Assembly (NCBI GenBank): GCA_037693485.1
Contig: CM075345.1
Coordinates: 84,202,001 to 84,266,000, forward strand
Direction of reading: 5' to 3'
DNA length: 64,000 nucleotides
Source of the DNA: Kitagawia praeruptora
Taxonomy: Eukaryota; Streptophyta; Magnoliopsida; Apiales; Apiaceae
Under the pieces are notes generated by a model. That model worked only from the letters and a program-made list of their open reading frames with translations. It was not told the origin of the DNA and made no database searches. This document shows positions 1-10,926 of the stretch, one piece after another. A program made the translations under genes and the position numbers. How positions within the stretch are numbered: the first letter of the stretch is position 1; every line of letters begins with the position of its first letter.

Positions 1-1016
1 AAGCGATTCAAATCCACAATCTTCTATTGTATTCCTTTACTCCCTTGAACGAAGCGTGGCCTTCGACCCTCCAAGGTTTAGCCTCCAAGCTCCAGAATTC
101 AGAACCCTTATTCTTGGAGGCATCATGAGTATTTATAGGCTACAATAGGGATCAAGGAGTAAATTAGGTCGGGCCTTCTAATGATAACTTGGGCCAAGCC
201 CTTTATCATTAATATTAATTAACTCCACTAAATAATTAATATTGCACCACCCACCTAATTCCGGTAATTTATTTAATTAATTAAATCGGCTCCTTTATTA
301 TTTGCTTATTAAATTCCCCATGTTTAAAATATCGCATGTCCATTAATTAAATAAATTACTGATAATTCATTTAATTAATATCTTTTATCCTTGATTATCC
401 ACTCAACCTTTATTTAATTATGCCGGAATAAATTCCACCTGCAGGGTTTCACATAATTAAATCTTTTTGAGCTTTCAAGGGGACATCATTAACCCGAATA
501 TTATCAGGACATGGATTCCTTCAATAAATAATATCCACCATATATATTATTCCATCACCCAAAATATATTGATATAATTCAAAAGAATTATTTCATATAT
601 AAATCAAAGCATGTAAATAATATACACGTGTCAATTACTATATCGGGATTAAGAACCTAAGCATTAATAATAACATAGAATCTTAGTTCTCCTTCTTAAT
701 CAGTATAAGGGAACAATTCTAAATTTGATCCTGTTCAATATACACAAAGTATACTAGTATTATTTATTAGTCAATATAAACTAATCTAAATAATACTACA
801 GTCATACCAGTGGATTGTCCAACACCACCTGTGCTGTGAACCTTATTATATTATATAAACCGTATTAACAATCTAATATTCTGTATCCCATTTGATACTA
901 GATTGTCCACAATATATAATATTAGACAACATGTAAACATTTAAATGATTCTCAATAAAATCGGGCCAGAAATAAATGTATATACTTAAAATAAATATTT
1001 TCAGTATACCCTAACA
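1..1016 (-). repeat. 3' LTR of the copia element (truncated by window edge)
   Basis: This sequence repeats at 6792-7807 with two substitutions. It ends at the copia polypurine tract. A TATAAATA box on the minus strand lies at about 130-138. Confidence 0.96.
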
Positions 1017-1028
1017 ATCTCCCACTTA
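1017..1028 (-). other. Polypurine tract of the copia element
   Basis: On the element strand the bases just before the 3' LTR read AAGTGGGAGAT, the typical copia polypurine tract that primes plus-strand DNA synthesis. It directly abuts the LTR start TGTTAGGG. Confidence 0.85.
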
Positions 1029-1086
1029 TACTCAAAATATTCTATGAGTATATCAGTGTTTATTTAATCCACTATTACATTGAAAA

Positions 1087-4000
1087 CTATGTGACCATCC
1101 ATCTGACTCCTATCGCTTCCACATGCCTGTCAAAAACCTTTGCTGGCAAGCTCTTTGTGAAAGGATCTGCCCGGTTGTCTTCTGATGATATGTGAGCCAC
1201 AACTATGTCTCCTCGCTTTACGATTCCTCGTATGAGATGATACTTACGTTCAATATGTTTAGCTGCTTTGTGGTCTCGTGGTTCTTTTGAATTTGCCACA
1301 GCACCAGTGTTATCACAATACACTGTCAAGCTTCTAGGCAAATTAGGTACCACATCTAAGTCCAAAAGGAAGTTCCTGAACCATACAGCCTCCTTAGCAG
1401 CCTCAGAGGCCGCCACGTACTCGGCTTCCATAGTAGAGTCTGCAATGCATTTCTGCTTTACACTCCTCCATATAACGGCTCCACCTCCCAAAGTAAAAAC
1501 ATATCCTGAGGTTGATTTCCTCTTATCCCTATCTGATTGAAAATCTGAATCAGTATATCCCAAAGGAAATAGATCTGAGGCCTTGTAAATTAACATATAC
1601 TCTTTAGTCCTTCGCAGGTACTTGAGTATAGTTTTTACTGCACTCCAATGTTCCTGACCTGGGTTCGACTGATATCTACTAACCATGCCTACAGCAAAGC
1701 AGATGTCAGGCCTTGTACATAACATAGCATACATTAAGCTTCCACATGCCGAAGCATAAGGAACTGCTTTCATGCTCTCTATATCCTTAGGTGTCGAAGG
1801 ACACTGCTCCTTGGATAGAGCAACTCCATGCTTAAAAGGTAGAAAACCTTTCTTAGAGTTCTGCATGTTAAAACGAGCTAATACTTCATCAATGTAAGGC
1901 TCTTGAGATAAAGCCAACATCCTTTTCTTGCGATCCCTTATTACTTTGATCCCAAGGATGTATGCCGCTTCACCTAAGTCCTTCATTTCAAATTGTTTGA
2001 ACAACCATGCCTTTACTGATGATAACATCTTAACATTGTTTCCAATGAGTAAAATGTCATCTACATATAGTACTAGAAAAACCACTGCATTACCCTCACT
2101 TCTCTTATACACGCATGACTCGCTTGGACTTTGATCAAATCCATATGACTGGACTGCCTGATCAAAACGAATATTCCAGTCCCTAGAAGCTTGTTTAAGT
2201 CCATAAATAGACCTCTTAAGCTTACAAACCAGATGCTCTTGGCCTTCTTTAATGAATCCTTTTGGTTGTTGCATATAGATGGTTTCCTCAAGACTTCCAT
2301 TAAGGAAAGCTGTCTTGACATCCATTTGCCAAATCTCATAATCGAGATGAGCTGCTATAGATAAAAGAATCCGGATCGACTTAAGCATAACAACTGGCGA
2401 AAAGGTTTCCTCATAATCGATTCCTTCTTTCTGAGTATACCCTTTCGCAACAAGTCGTGCTTTCCAGGCTTTCACCTTTTTGTCAGATCCTCTTTTCTTC
2501 TTGTAGATCCACATACTTCCAATGGGTTTTATACCTTTGGGTGGTTCCACGAGCTCCCAAACTTGATTGGAATACATAGATTCCATCTCAGATTCCATTG
2601 CCTTTTGCCAAAGATTTGCATCTTTATCTAGAATTGCCTGTTCGTATGTCCTGGGATCCTCATCATGTTCACCAGAGACCAAGTCTGAAGACTCTCCCAA
2701 AAACATGAATCTTTCAGGTTGTCGAACAACCCTCCCACTACGACGAGGCACTGGTGCGGTACTAGTGTCAAGTTGTGCATTTTCTTGTGGTTGTTCTACT
2801 TGTACTATTGGCACTTGGGGATTATCTGTCCCTCCCACTAATTCCTCTAAAACAACACTACTCATGGGTTTGTGGTTCATTATATAGTCTTCCTCTAAGA
2901 ATCTGGCATTGGTGCTAACAATGACATCTCGATCCCTAGGACTATAAAATGAATAACCTTTCGTCCCTATGGGATAGCCTACAAACAACCTTACTTCTGT
3001 GCGAGATTCTAGCTTAGTCGCGTTCTTGTTAAGCACATGTGCTGGACAACCCCAAATCCGAATATGTCTTAGACTTGGTTTGCTACCAGTCCACAATTCT
3101 ATTGGAGTCTTGGGAACCGACTTAGAAGGTACCAAGTTCAGAAGGTAAGCCGCTGTTTCTATAGCATATCCCCAGAACGACTTAGGTAAATCTGAATAAC
3201 TCATCATTGATCTAACACTCTCCAAAAGAGTCCGATTCCTTCTCTCTGCTACACCATTCTGCTGAGGTGTGCCAGGTGCAGACAACTGGGATGTAATCCC
3301 ATTTTCTGATAAATAGTCCCTAAATTCTCCAAGCAAGTATTCGCCACCACGATCTGATCGTAGTGACTTGATACATTTTCCAAGATGTCGTTTCTCCGCA
3401 CTTGCTTTGTACTCTTTGAATTTTTCAAAGCACTCAGACTTGCGGCGCAACAAATAAATGTATCCATATCTAGAATAATCGTCAATGAAAGTGACAAAAT
3501 ACTCATAACCTCCTCTTGCTTGGATACTCATAGGACCACATAAATCAGTATGAACCAATTCTAATACTTCTTTGGGTCTATTCCCCTTTCGTTTAAAAGG
3601 CCTATTAGTCATCTTACCTTCCAAGCAAGATTCACAAACTGGAAATGGCTCCACTGCCAACAAGCCTAATGGCCCATCTACTACCAGTCTTTGAATCCTC
3701 CTCAAGTTAATATGACCTAATCTTAAGTGCCAAAGATATGTTTGGTTCAATTCGGAAGGTTTCTTTCTTTTGTTTGAGCTAGAAAGAATGTTATTAGTTT
3801 CCTTTTGTTGCAGCATTGGTTGGATAGGATTAATAATATATAAATTGTCTTGCAATGTACCAGAACATATAACTCGTTTATTCATCATAATAGAAACATT
3901 ACGATCCAAACAAACATTATAACCATCCATGGCAAGTTTAGAAACCGAAATTAAATTCCTTCTAAATGAAGGTACATAAAGACAATTGTTCAAAACCAAA

Positions 4001-5031
4001 ATCCTATCATCGCCAAAAGACAATGTAATTATTCCAACTGCAACTACTGCTACTTTCGTAGCATCTCCCATGAACACATATATCTCGCCATCTCTAAGCA
4101 TTCTGGTTTGCTGGAACCCCTGCATAGAGTTACAAACATGGTCACTGGCTCCTGTATCTACACACCAAGTGCTCGTAGATATAGCCGCTATATATGTTTC
4201 TGTAACTAGAGAAAGAGACATACCAGTATTGTTTGTCTTCTTAGGAAGAGGACAATCCTGTTTCCAGTGACCTGACTGCTTGCACCTGAAGCACTTGCCC
4301 TTAGGCTTTTTCACAGCACCTTGAACTCCCACTGCATTAGCAACCTTTCCAACTTTCTGTGTCTGAACCTTTTTCTTCTTCTTGCCTTTCGGCTTAGAGG
4401 AAGAAGCTTTCTCAGCCACATTCACTTGAACATTCTGCTTAAAGAGTCCTTCAGCTGCCTGAAGTTCTGTCAGAAGTTCCGCGAGACTATACATCCTTTT
4501 GTTCATGGTGTAATTCAAGCGGAACTGCTCAAAACTTTTGGGCAAGCTCATAAGGATGATATCGATCTGGGTTTCCCCATCAATATCAGCACCAAGGATC
4601 TCCATCTCATTCAGATGAGACATCATCCTGAGAACATGATCCCTTACAGGTGTTCCTTCAGCCATCTGAGTGTTCATTAAAGCCTTCATTGCTACTTGCC
4701 TAGCAGCCCTATTCTGTTCTCCAAAAAGTTCTTTGAGATTAAAGAGCATATCTGAAGCCGTGGCCATAGCCTGATGCTGATGCTGCAAAACACCCGACAT
4801 TGCTGCCAGAATGTAACATCGCGACATCTCATCGGCCTTAACCCACCGCTTATAATACTCCTTATCACTTTCAGGAGCATCTTCAGCAGGCTGATCTGGC
4901 TTGGGTTCATAAGTGCAAAATTTGTACTCCTCAGCAGTCAACACTATGTCCAAATTACGTTTCCATTCAATATAGTTTGGTCCCGTAAGTTTGTTATCCT
5001 TAAGTATGGTGAATAGTGGATTAAAGCCCAT
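1087..5031 (-). CDS. Copia gag-pol polyprotein, intact (1314 aa)
   Basis: This polyprotein would supply all functions for retrotransposition: capsid, protease, integrase, reverse transcriptase and RNase H. The N-terminal gag region covers about residues 1-240. A CX2CX4HX4C zinc knuckle lies at 247-260 (CFRCKQSGHWKQDC). The protease active site is DTG at about 292. A GAG-pre-integrase region with WHLRLGH is near 435. The integrase catalytic triad is D496, D560 and E596, with the D-E spacing of 35 expected for the family. The RT domain starts near 822 and has YVDD at 989-992. RNase H follows with TDSD near 1160, and the copia C-terminal ADPFTKSLP lies near 1288. There is no stop or frameshift, and the length is typical for plant copia. 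The exact copia lineage was not assigned. Confidence 0.97.
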   Translation of the reverse strand: MGFNPLFTILKDNKLTGPNYIEWKRNLDIVLTAEEYKFCTYEPKPDQPAEDAPESDKEYYKRWVKADEMSRCYILAAMSGVLQHQHQAMATASDMLFNLKELFGEQNRAARQVAMKALMNTQMAEGTPVRDHVLRMMSHLNEMEILGADIDGETQIDIILMSLPKSFEQFRLNYTMNKRMYSLAELLTELQAAEGLFKQNVQVNVAEKASSSKPKGKKKKKVQTQKVGKVANAVGVQGAVKKPKGKCFRCKQSGHWKQDCPLPKKTNNTGMSLSLVTETYIAAISTSTWCVDTGASDHVCNSMQGFQQTRMLRDGEIYVFMGDATKVAVVAVGIITLSFGDDRILVLNNCLYVPSFRRNLISVSKLAMDGYNVCLDRNVSIMMNKRVICSGTLQDNLYIINPIQPMLQQKETNNILSSSNKRKKPSELNQTYLWHLRLGHINLRRIQRLVVDGPLGLLAVEPFPVCESCLEGKMTNRPFKRKGNRPKEVLELVHTDLCGPMSIQARGGYEYFVTFIDDYSRYGYIYLLRRKSECFEKFKEYKASAEKRHLGKCIKSLRSDRGGEYLLGEFRDYLSENGITSQLSAPGTPQQNGVAERRNRTLLESVRSMMSYSDLPKSFWGYAIETAAYLLNLVPSKSVPKTPIELWTGSKPSLRHIRIWGCPAHVLNKNATKLESRTEVRLFVGYPIGTKGYSFYSPRDRDVIVSTNARFLEEDYIMNHKPMSSVVLEELVGGTDNPQVPIVQVEQPQENAQLDTSTAPVPRRSGRVVRQPERFMFLGESSDLVSGEHDEDPRTYEQAILDKDANLWQKAMESEMESMYSNQVWELVEPPKGIKPIGSMWIYKKKRGSDKKVKAWKARLVAKGYTQKEGIDYEETFSPVVMLKSIRILLSIAAHLDYEIWQMDVKTAFLNGSLEETIYMQQPKGFIKEGQEHLVCKLKRSIYGLKQASRDWNIRFDQAVQSYGFDQSPSESCVYKRSEGNAVVFLVLYVDDILLIGNNVKMLSSVKAWLFKQFEMKDLGEAAYILGIKVIRDRKKRMLALSQEPYIDEVLARFNMQNSKKGFLPFKHGVALSKEQCPSTPKDIESMKAVPYASACGSLMYAMLCTRPDICFAVGMVSRYQSNPGQEHWSAVKTILKYLRRTKEYMLIYKASDLFPLGYTDSDFQSDRDKRKSTSGYVFTLGGGAVIWRSVKQKCIADSTMEAEYVAASEAAKEAVWFRNFLLDLDVVPNLPRSLTVYCDNTGAVANSKEPRDHKAAKHIERKYHLIRGIVKRGDIVVAHISSEDNRADPFTKSLPAKVFDRHVEAIGVRWMVT

Positions 5032-6684
5032 AATGATCTAATCCTGAGAATCATACATGTAACACATAATCAGAGAGTTGCACAAATCTTAAAGCCTATT
5101 GGTTTCCTCTAACAATTAATTAAAATTAATGCACTAATATTTAAACACCATAAGTATCTGGTACGCCACGATGGGTGACATATATACCACTTAAATTCGT
5201 TTAAATATTACTTTGGTCCTATTACTAAATAATACGCCACGTTAGGGTGGACTATATATTATTTTTCATAGCTAAGTGTATACCATTATCAAATCTTAAA
5301 TTAAATTAATAATAATAAGACCGGATGCCACCATTAAATATTTCAAATCAATAATCGATAATAGGATAATTCCCAGATCGGGGGGAGCATTGTCAAGAGG
5401 CGTCACTTAAGACCCCTTTCTAGACAGAATCATCCTTTCTCTCAATATCGAAAATCTTTATTCAATCATTGGTACCCTTCTAATTAATCGAATTCTATGA
5501 AACTTGGTACGCCACGTTGGGTGGCATGTATACCTTTCAATATTCGTAATTAATTTAAGAAGTTTGTCCTAGTAATATCCATAACACTACCTGACACCAT
5601 AAATCATATGCCACGTTAGGGTGGACTTTATATAATTTATATTCGTCTTAGTGTTAAATTACATACAAACAATAATGGAGACCGTGGGATTTAATTTCTA
5701 ATTAATTCCCTCACCCACTTAGAATTTTTATTAAAAAAATGAGGAATTTTAAAATTAAATGGGACCTATGTCGTTAAAATTATGTCTAGCATGCATTCAA
5801 AATACACACATAATTTAACAACATATAACATTTAATTAAAGCAATAAATAAAATATCTATGTCCATGTCGTCCTAATTATGTTAAACATGCAATTAAAAA
5901 TTATACACATAATTAACAACACACATAATAATTATTTAAAGCAATAATTAAAAAATTAAATAGCGGAATTAAAAATTAAAACAATAATTATATCCACTAT
6001 TATGGCCCCAAAATAAATTTGCTGTAGCCCCTGTTGTTGCTGACCATGTGCGTGTATCTGCTGGAAGGGGAAAAAAAAAAAAATCTGCCTGCACGCCAGT
6101 CACGCATCATTCCCCTGCGTTACCTTACTAATTCCGATGTTGCGCAAGATGCATATGCGTTACACCTGTTTTCACTGGTAACGCAGGTGAGTCCTGCGTT
6201 ACTGACTTTTCCCAGAAATTTTCCCACCGCCTGTTGCCTCCTGCTTTGTCTGACACCAACAGTCAATTCTCAATTTCTCCGCCAACAGTAATTCAACAGC
6301 AGCCACAATCAGCTACGCAGCGGAACAAATTCTTTTCTCCGTTTTGATTTCCGATCGCACGTAATTATTACAAAATACCCGGATTTTACAAAATCCATCA
6401 AACAATTACATAAAAAATAGATCTAATACAAAACTAATTTTGTAAATCTATTCTAACACGATCAACCCTCGTGTTTACAACCACGATAAACCACGTGGAA
6501 AAACCAAACAAAATAACCACGATTAAACCACGTGGGATCCAATCACATAATTATAAAAACATGGCCATAATAGTGGATAACAACCTGCAAAACAAAATAT
6601 ACAAGCCTACCACTATACACATGCATCCAATTTTAATTACGACATGGACGTCATCAAACACAAACACAAGTCCACTAAACCTCA
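5032..6684 (-). other. Untranslated leader of the copia element with hairpin repeats
   Basis: This 1.65 kb AT-rich stretch lies between the 5' LTR/PBS and the gag start codon and holds no convincing coding frame. It contains four related short hairpin-forming motifs built on GCCAC...GTGGC, at 5160-5188, 5231-5260, 5506-5534 and 5602-5637. The CCACGTGG palindrome occurs twice near 6490-6540. The leader probably carries packaging or dimerisation signals, but that is inference. Confidence 0.7.
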
Positions 6685-6700
6685 GGCTCTTGATGCCAAT
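6685..6700 (-). other. Primer binding site of the copia element
   Basis: Directly inside the 5' LTR the element strand reads ATTGGCATCAAGAGCC. This resembles the initiator-tRNA-Met complement TGGTATCAGAGC used by most plant copia elements, with small deviations. Confidence 0.75.
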
Positions 6701-7807
6701 TGTTGGTTCCTTTGGATCATAGTGATATGTGTTTAACTAGTTTAATGATTACAAAGGGGGTTTAAAAGATTTACCTTAATCGCTACGGCGCAAGCGATTC
6801 AAATCCACAATCTTCTATTGTATTCCTTTACTCCCTTGAACGAAGCGTGGCCTTCGACCCTCCAAGGTTTAGCCTCCAAGCTCCAGAATTCAGAACCCTT
6901 ATTCTTGGAGGCATCATGAGTATTTATAGGCTACAATAGGGATCAAGGAGTAAATTAGGTCGGGCCTTCTAATGATAACTTGGGCCAAGCCCTTTATCAT
7001 TAATATTAATTAACTCCACTAAATAATTAATATTGCACCACCCACCTAATTCCGGTAATTTATTTAATTAATTAAATCGGCTCCTTTATTATTTGCTTAT
7101 TAAATTCCCCATGTTTAAAATATCGCATGTCCATTAATTAAATAAATTACTGATAATTCATTTAATTAATATCTTTTATCCTTGATTATCCACTCAACCT
7201 TTATTTAATTATGCCGGAATAAATTCCACCTGCAGGATTTCACATAATTAAATCTTTTTGAGCTTTCAAGGGGACATCATTAACCCGAATATTATCAGGA
7301 CATGGATTCCTTCAATAAATAATATCCACCATATATATTATTCCATCACCCAAAATATATTGATATAATTCAAAAGAATTATTTCATATATAAATCAAAG
7401 CATGTAAATAATATACACGTGTCAATTACTATATCGGGATTAAGAACCTAAGCATTAATAATAACACAGAATCTTAGTTCTCCTTCTTAATCAGTATAAG
7501 GGAACAATTCTAAATTTGATCCTGTTCAATATACACAAAGTATACTAGTATTATTTATTAGTCAATATAAACTAATCTAAATAATACTACAGTCATACCA
7601 GTGGATTGTCCAACACCACCTGTGCTGTGAACCTTATTATATTATATAAACCGTATTAACAATCTAATATTCTGTATCCCATTTGATACTAGATTGTCCA
7701 CAATATATAATATTAGACAACATGTAAACATTTAAATGATTCTCAATAAAATCGGGCCAGAAATAAATGTATATACTTAAAATAAATATTTTCAGTATAC
7801 CCTAACA
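6701..7807 (-). repeat. 5' LTR of the copia element (1107 bp)
   Basis: The complete LTR has TG...CA termini and matches 1-1016 over the overlapping 1016 bases with two substitutions. It is next to the PBS on its left side and contains the promoter for the minus-strand polyprotein. Confidence 0.96.
6921..6929 (-). promoter_or_regulatory. TATA box in the copia 5' LTR
   Basis: The minus strand reads CTATAAATA here. It is the only good TATA match near the middle-to-end of the LTR and is placed to start transcription toward gag-pol. Confidence 0.55.
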
Positions 7808-9291
7808 TGTTTCTCTTGTGTAAATGATGTGTATCCCTTGTTTCTATCTTTTATATCAGCTAGATACCTTTTGTGAAGATATTTTGGAGTCCACCAATCA
7901 AAACACTTCTTGTTTAGCTTCTTTTGGAAGATTTATCCAATTGGTTGTGTGTTTACTAGTTTATCCTTGCCCTTTCACTCTATTTGCTCTTCTAGCCTTG
8001 CCCCTTCAATATATCCATGAGCCACTCACTTAATTTACTTGTAAATTCAGCTCCTTGGAGCCTCTTGGACCTGCATGGCTTAGGTTTTGGGCCTTAGGGT
8101 TTTCGGATGGGCTCTGTGCAAGTTCTCTCGTCGTTTGATTCATCGAAAGTTTTCTGTGATCGTTTCAGTGGTTTCTCCTTTGTAAATTCCTTGGATATAT
8201 AATATCCTCTCCCACATAATATATTAGTGTGTTAGGGTGATTCTAATTCTCAAGTAGGTATTAGATCCAATATCCCTGGTATATTCTCTTTTTCTCAGAA
8301 GTTGCTCTCCCGGTTATCTCTCGGGTTCTCAAGCATTCTCAAACTCGTTTAACAATCTAAATTCCCTTGGCATTTCCTTGACTTGATCACTCCTTGGTTT
8401 AACCTAACTCCACTATTCCTCAAGATATAAACCCTTTAACATTTCTATACTCTTTAATATCACATTCAATAGAGTCTCAATCGAAATCGAAAATCCTTAA
8501 AGTCCATATTCAGGAATTTCTGAAATCAATTATCATTTTGAGTCACTTAATTTCAGTGTACAATACTAATATGGTTTCTGTTTATTCATTTTCTGTTTCC
8601 ATTATAGGGTACCTATATACCATTTCCCTAAATCCTCAAAATTACTATTCATTTAGGCACTGTAGCATTCTAAAAGTTAGGGTTATTACAGTTCATGAGT
8701 AGCTATATGTTTTTTGATTGAAACGACAGACATTTGGATAACAAAACTACACTTGCTTTTTGATGGCCTATATTCTATGCATTACTTTCATTGCTTCTTA
8801 CACTCATTGCGTATTTGGTAGGGAGTCCTTTTAAGGGACACCTCATATTGCATTTTTTTCTTTTTTTTATGGATGAAAATTCGATTGATCATAACTATTG
8901 TAATGTCCACTGTCTGATCTATTGAAATTTAAATTAATTCAACGGATGTACTTAGGTGAACTTAAATACAAAATGTGCATTGGTGGCCAGGAAAAAGTGA
9001 GTGTTTATTGACAGAGCTATTAGATTTCAACATTGGATCTAAAGAATGGGGATCAAAGAGGAATGAATCACTTTACTTCTCTGTGATTGACAAGGCATAT
9101 AAAGACATTTATATACACGTACACACGTGCACATATGTAGATGTCATGGTGTTGAAAGAAATCCAAATTCTCTTGAAATAATTGAGCATGTCATTTAGAC
9201 CAATTGTTTTATTTTAAAGGTACTGTTATACAAGTATATGTTTTACATGCATTCAGTTAATTTTGTTCAAATGAATTCTAACTTAATGCAG
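7808..9291. other. Non-coding AT-rich stretch, origin unclear
   Basis: No supported coding frame was found. The segment to about 8691 ends in GGGTTATTACA, which resembles the 3' end of a gypsy LTR, so it could be an LTR remnant cut by the copia insertion. The segment from 8692 to 9291 looks like intron or upstream sequence of the protease gene that follows. Neither assignment is firm. Confidence 0.3.
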
Positions 9292-10926
9292 GGTCCGACC
9301 CCATGTCATCTTTGGGTGGTAGATCAGGATAAAGGAAGAGTTGTCGTGGCAAGGGGGACTGTTTTCCCGGCAAATAATCAGAGTGATAATATGGTTCATA
9401 ATAATCCAATTCTTTCTCATAATATAAGAGTATCAATTGATGATGTTGGACCTGAATATCAGCTTACTCGACTTCCGGTGCCATGTGACGAACTTGAAAC
9501 GGTAGGAAGTGCAGCTGGTAGTTTTGTCCAATGGCCAAAGGAGCTTGTGACATTGGGACAGGTATATTTAAGTGTCAGTTGAAGTGAAGTTGTTTTTTCA
9601 TATATTTGCTTTCATATATTTGCAATATATCATGTGGCTAGTCGTGTTTGATCAGGATCCCCCCTTGGAGAGCACTCCAGAAAAGGGTACTAAGATGCCT
9701 CAAATAGTTGAAAGCAAAAATTCGGCGGCTCCCGTCAATAAAACACCACCACTGGCAAGGGATGGTGATGATAAACATTTATCTGAGCATTGCCGATCTT
9801 TACGTTTCTTGGTTAATAAGAGGACCTCTGCTAAAAAAGATGTGTTATTCAAGTTAGCAGAAAGTGGACAGCAAACCATATATGTATCCCCTGTTGATAT
9901 TGATGAATTTTTAACAATGAGTTGTTTAAACATGCCTGTTGTGGGAATTTTTATCAAGTAAGACAAGTCTTTTTTGCTCAATTAACTTTAAAATCATTTA
10001 AGTACATATACACGTGTTTATTGTGACAAGTTACTTTTGTAGGTATCTTGGGACACTATGCAGTGAGTTGAAAGAAGAAAGATTTGCATTCATGTTGCCA
10101 TCTAGATTGGCAATACCGAATAAGGGTGACTATGTACGTAGCCAGGAAGCATGTGATTACATCACAACAACTTTGGTTGCCAATAAAGAGAGGCATTTCA
10201 TTCTAGCACCTTACGTCCAAGAGTAAGAATGAATTAAAATTAAATTATACATACTATATACATGTGCATATTTTAATGTATGTATGTGTGTATTATCGTA
10301 GCAACCACTGGATATTGTTGTTTTTCAATCTCAAAGAAAGTGTTATTTATATATTTGATTCGATGAAAAGAGAAAGGAATATACGCTTGAAGACACCTGT
10401 GCAGAAGTAAGTTAAATAATACTTTACATTTAACGTAGTCCACCTTTGTATTGAGATCTGATTGTGCGTATACTTATTTCACTGTACAGTGCATTTAAAT
10501 TATACACAATAGAAGGTGGACTGAGGAATAATAGAAAAGAATTTCTCATTTTTCACAACGAGGTTCAGGTATAACCTACTTGAACTATACATTTAAATTC
10601 GTCCATTGATTTATTGTTTGTACTTAATAAAAATTGTTGGCTTCTTCGTAGTGTCCTCAACAACATGGAGGAACGGAGTGTGGTTTTTTTGTCATGAAGT
10701 ACATGCATGACATAATCATGCATTCTAAAAAAAACAGACATGAATTGGAAAGTGGTAAGAGAAAACTAGCTAGCATTGTTTTACACATATCGGACTAAAA
10801 TTTTTCTAAAAATATGAAATCTTCTATATTTTAAAGGTTCTTGGTTCATCAAGACGCTATACCAAAAAGGAAATCACTGACATACGAGAGCTCTGGGCAA
10901 AATATTTTATCCGAGAATGTCTTTAA
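9292..10926 (+). CDS. Ulp1-type (C48) cysteine protease gene of a CACTA-like transposon, seven exons visible
   Basis: Seven exons with GT-AG borders can be read: 9292-9561, 9656-9957, 10043-10222, 10302-10406, 10490-10568, 10652-10754 and about 10839-10926. The first exon encodes a domain common in plant CACTA proteins, including RVSIDDV and FVQWPKELV. Exons 4 to 6 carry a Ulp1/SENP-type protease core: the His in NHWILLFF, the Asp in YIFDS, and Gln and Cys in CPQQHGGTECGFFVMKYM. All expected catalytic residues are visible. Such domains cleave ubiquitin-like modifiers. The first six exons join in frame. The last exon, ending in ELWAKYF and TAA, is one base out of phase with the preceding donor, so the gene may be slightly decayed. 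The 5' exons are missing or upstream. The nearby CACTA end suggests a transposon gene rather than a host gene. Confidence 0.75.

Larger units (their letters stand above)
1..7807 (-). mobile_element. Near-complete Ty1/copia LTR retrotransposon, minus strand
   Basis: Two directly repeated LTRs bracket a single gag-pol frame, a PBS and a polypurine tract. The left (3') LTR is cut by the window edge and lacks 91 bases compared with the right LTR, so the element starts just outside the window. The 1016 comparable LTR bases align without indels and differ only at 446/7237 (G/A) and 676/7467 (T/C). Both LTRs end on the plus strand in CCCTAACA, that is TGTTAGGG on the element strand. The order of gag, protease, integrase, RT and RNase H defines the copia superfamily. 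With an uninterrupted polyprotein and almost identical LTRs, this copy looks recent and potentially autonomous. The target duplication cannot be checked because the left flank is missing. Confidence 0.96.

Noticed and set aside
6034..6722. Two short plus-strand frames (85 and 83 codons)
   Set aside because: They lie antisense in the copia leader and PBS region and have no recognisable content.
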